In this document: in pieces, positions 63,781 to 64,000 of the stretch
Layout of the letters: each line of letters begins with the position of its first letter
How positions within the stretch are numbered: the stretch's first letter is position 1
Source: Acidobacteriota bacterium
GTDB taxonomy: Bacteria > Acidobacteriota > Terriglobia > Versatilivoradales > Versatilivoraceae
Reading direction: 5' to 3'
Length of the DNA stretch: 64,000 nt
Assembly (NCBI GenBank): GCA_022826755.1
Contig: JAJDUG010000022.1
Coordinates: 1 to 64,000, forward strand
Position numbers and translations under genes: made by a program
Notes under the pieces: generated by a model
Database searches by the model: none
Seen by the model: only the letters and a program-made list of their open reading frames with translations
What the model was told of the DNA's origin: nothing

Positions 63781-64000
63781 CCATCCCGATCCTGCCCTGC
63801 TGGAACAATTGAAAGCTCACCTGGAGTATTACGCGGAATCCGGGATTGACCGTTTCGATCCGAAAGCGGTGCGCGGAGCGCTCAGATTGGCAGCATCCGT
63901 GCGCGGCGAAGGGAAGAGCCCTTCCCGCCGACCGCAGCAATCCGAACCCTCGGCGCAGGCCTCACTGTTCGCCGAGTCCGTCCCGGAAAGCGTGCGAGAC
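63773..64000 (+). CDS. Uracil-DNA glycosylase family protein, N-terminal part
   Basis: 76 residues before the window ends. The start MPDHPDPALLEQLKAHLEYY and a charged, Pro/Gln-rich linker are typical of the N-terminal extension of family 4/5 uracil-DNA glycosylases, which often follow coaBC. The catalytic domain lies outside the window, so the call rests on this extension and gene order. ATG overlaps the coaBC stop by 8 nt. Confidence 0.6.
   Translation, partial: MPDHPDPALLEQLKAHLEYYAESGIDRFDPKAVRGALRLAASVRGEGKSPSRRPQQSEPSAQASLFAESVPESVRD

Overview
The window is GC-rich bacterial chromosome, most likely from an uncultured acidobacterium. This is inferred from two things. The right end carries the housekeeping order ABC exporter (msbA-like)-yicC-gmk-rpoZ-coaBC-uracil-DNA glycosylase. 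The rest is rich in families typical of Acidobacteriota and Planctomycetota: DUF1549/DUF1553 c-type proteins, DUF1501, M81 peptidases, PQQ-like propellers and CehA/McbA hydrolases. No rRNA gene is present, so the phylum is not proven.

Region 1 (1-17027) is almost entirely minus-strand catabolic genes. From right to left it has a PQQ-like propeller, a DHDPS-family lyase and a translationally coupled hydantoinase A / hydantoinase B / N-acyl-D-amino-acid deacylase set joined by ATGA overlaps. Then come a BKACE-type beta-keto acid cleavage enzyme, a GNAT acetyltransferase, an aldo/keto reductase, an M81 peptidase, a fused double cyclase, and two paralogous metallo-beta-lactamase-fold proteins around a sugar-phosphate-isomerase-like protein. 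Together they suggest use of cyclic ureides/amides, D-amino acid derivatives and modified peptides. A 240-bp inverted-repeat element sits at the extreme left.

Region 2 (17547-45303) is mixed. It holds a FecR protein with a long Arg/Ser repeat tail, a TIM-barrel hydrolase-like protein, a second M81 peptidase, the exported PPC / DUF1549-DUF1553 / DUF1501 set, an HpaI-type aldolase, and a dihaem cytochrome c overlapping a PQQ alcohol dehydrogenase that has the lanthanide-type Asp. It continues with an SpmA/SpmB-like membrane protein, a CehA/McbA hydrolase, a two-domain polyphosphate:AMP phosphotransferase, a sodium symporter with a small partner, and a membrane pyrophosphatase.

Region 3 (45.8-48.2 kb) has tRNA-Cys(GCA), a lipoprotein phosphatase and an MDR reductase. 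It leads into region 4 (48.3-57.4 kb), a worn genomic island. The island holds one intact tyrosine integrase, one integrase pseudogene, two further integrase 3'-end scars, a PD-(D/E)XK nuclease gene split by a 160-bp element with a CTAG duplication, and a 113-bp palindromic element. It also holds IS3 and IS630 remnants, several duplicated modules and a run of short segments delimited by a conserved ~47-bp palindrome.

Region 5 (57.5-64 kb) returns to backbone: an SDR, then the housekeeping run. Backbone intergenic spaces carry at least six families of 7-10-bp tandem micro-repeats and a ~50-bp dispersed repeat (three copies) near gene 3' ends. The most unusual items are the palindrome-delimited array (54345-55012), the exactly reconstructable nuclease disruption, the repeated integrase-tail modules, and the fused cyclase whose two domains have lost different metal-site residues.
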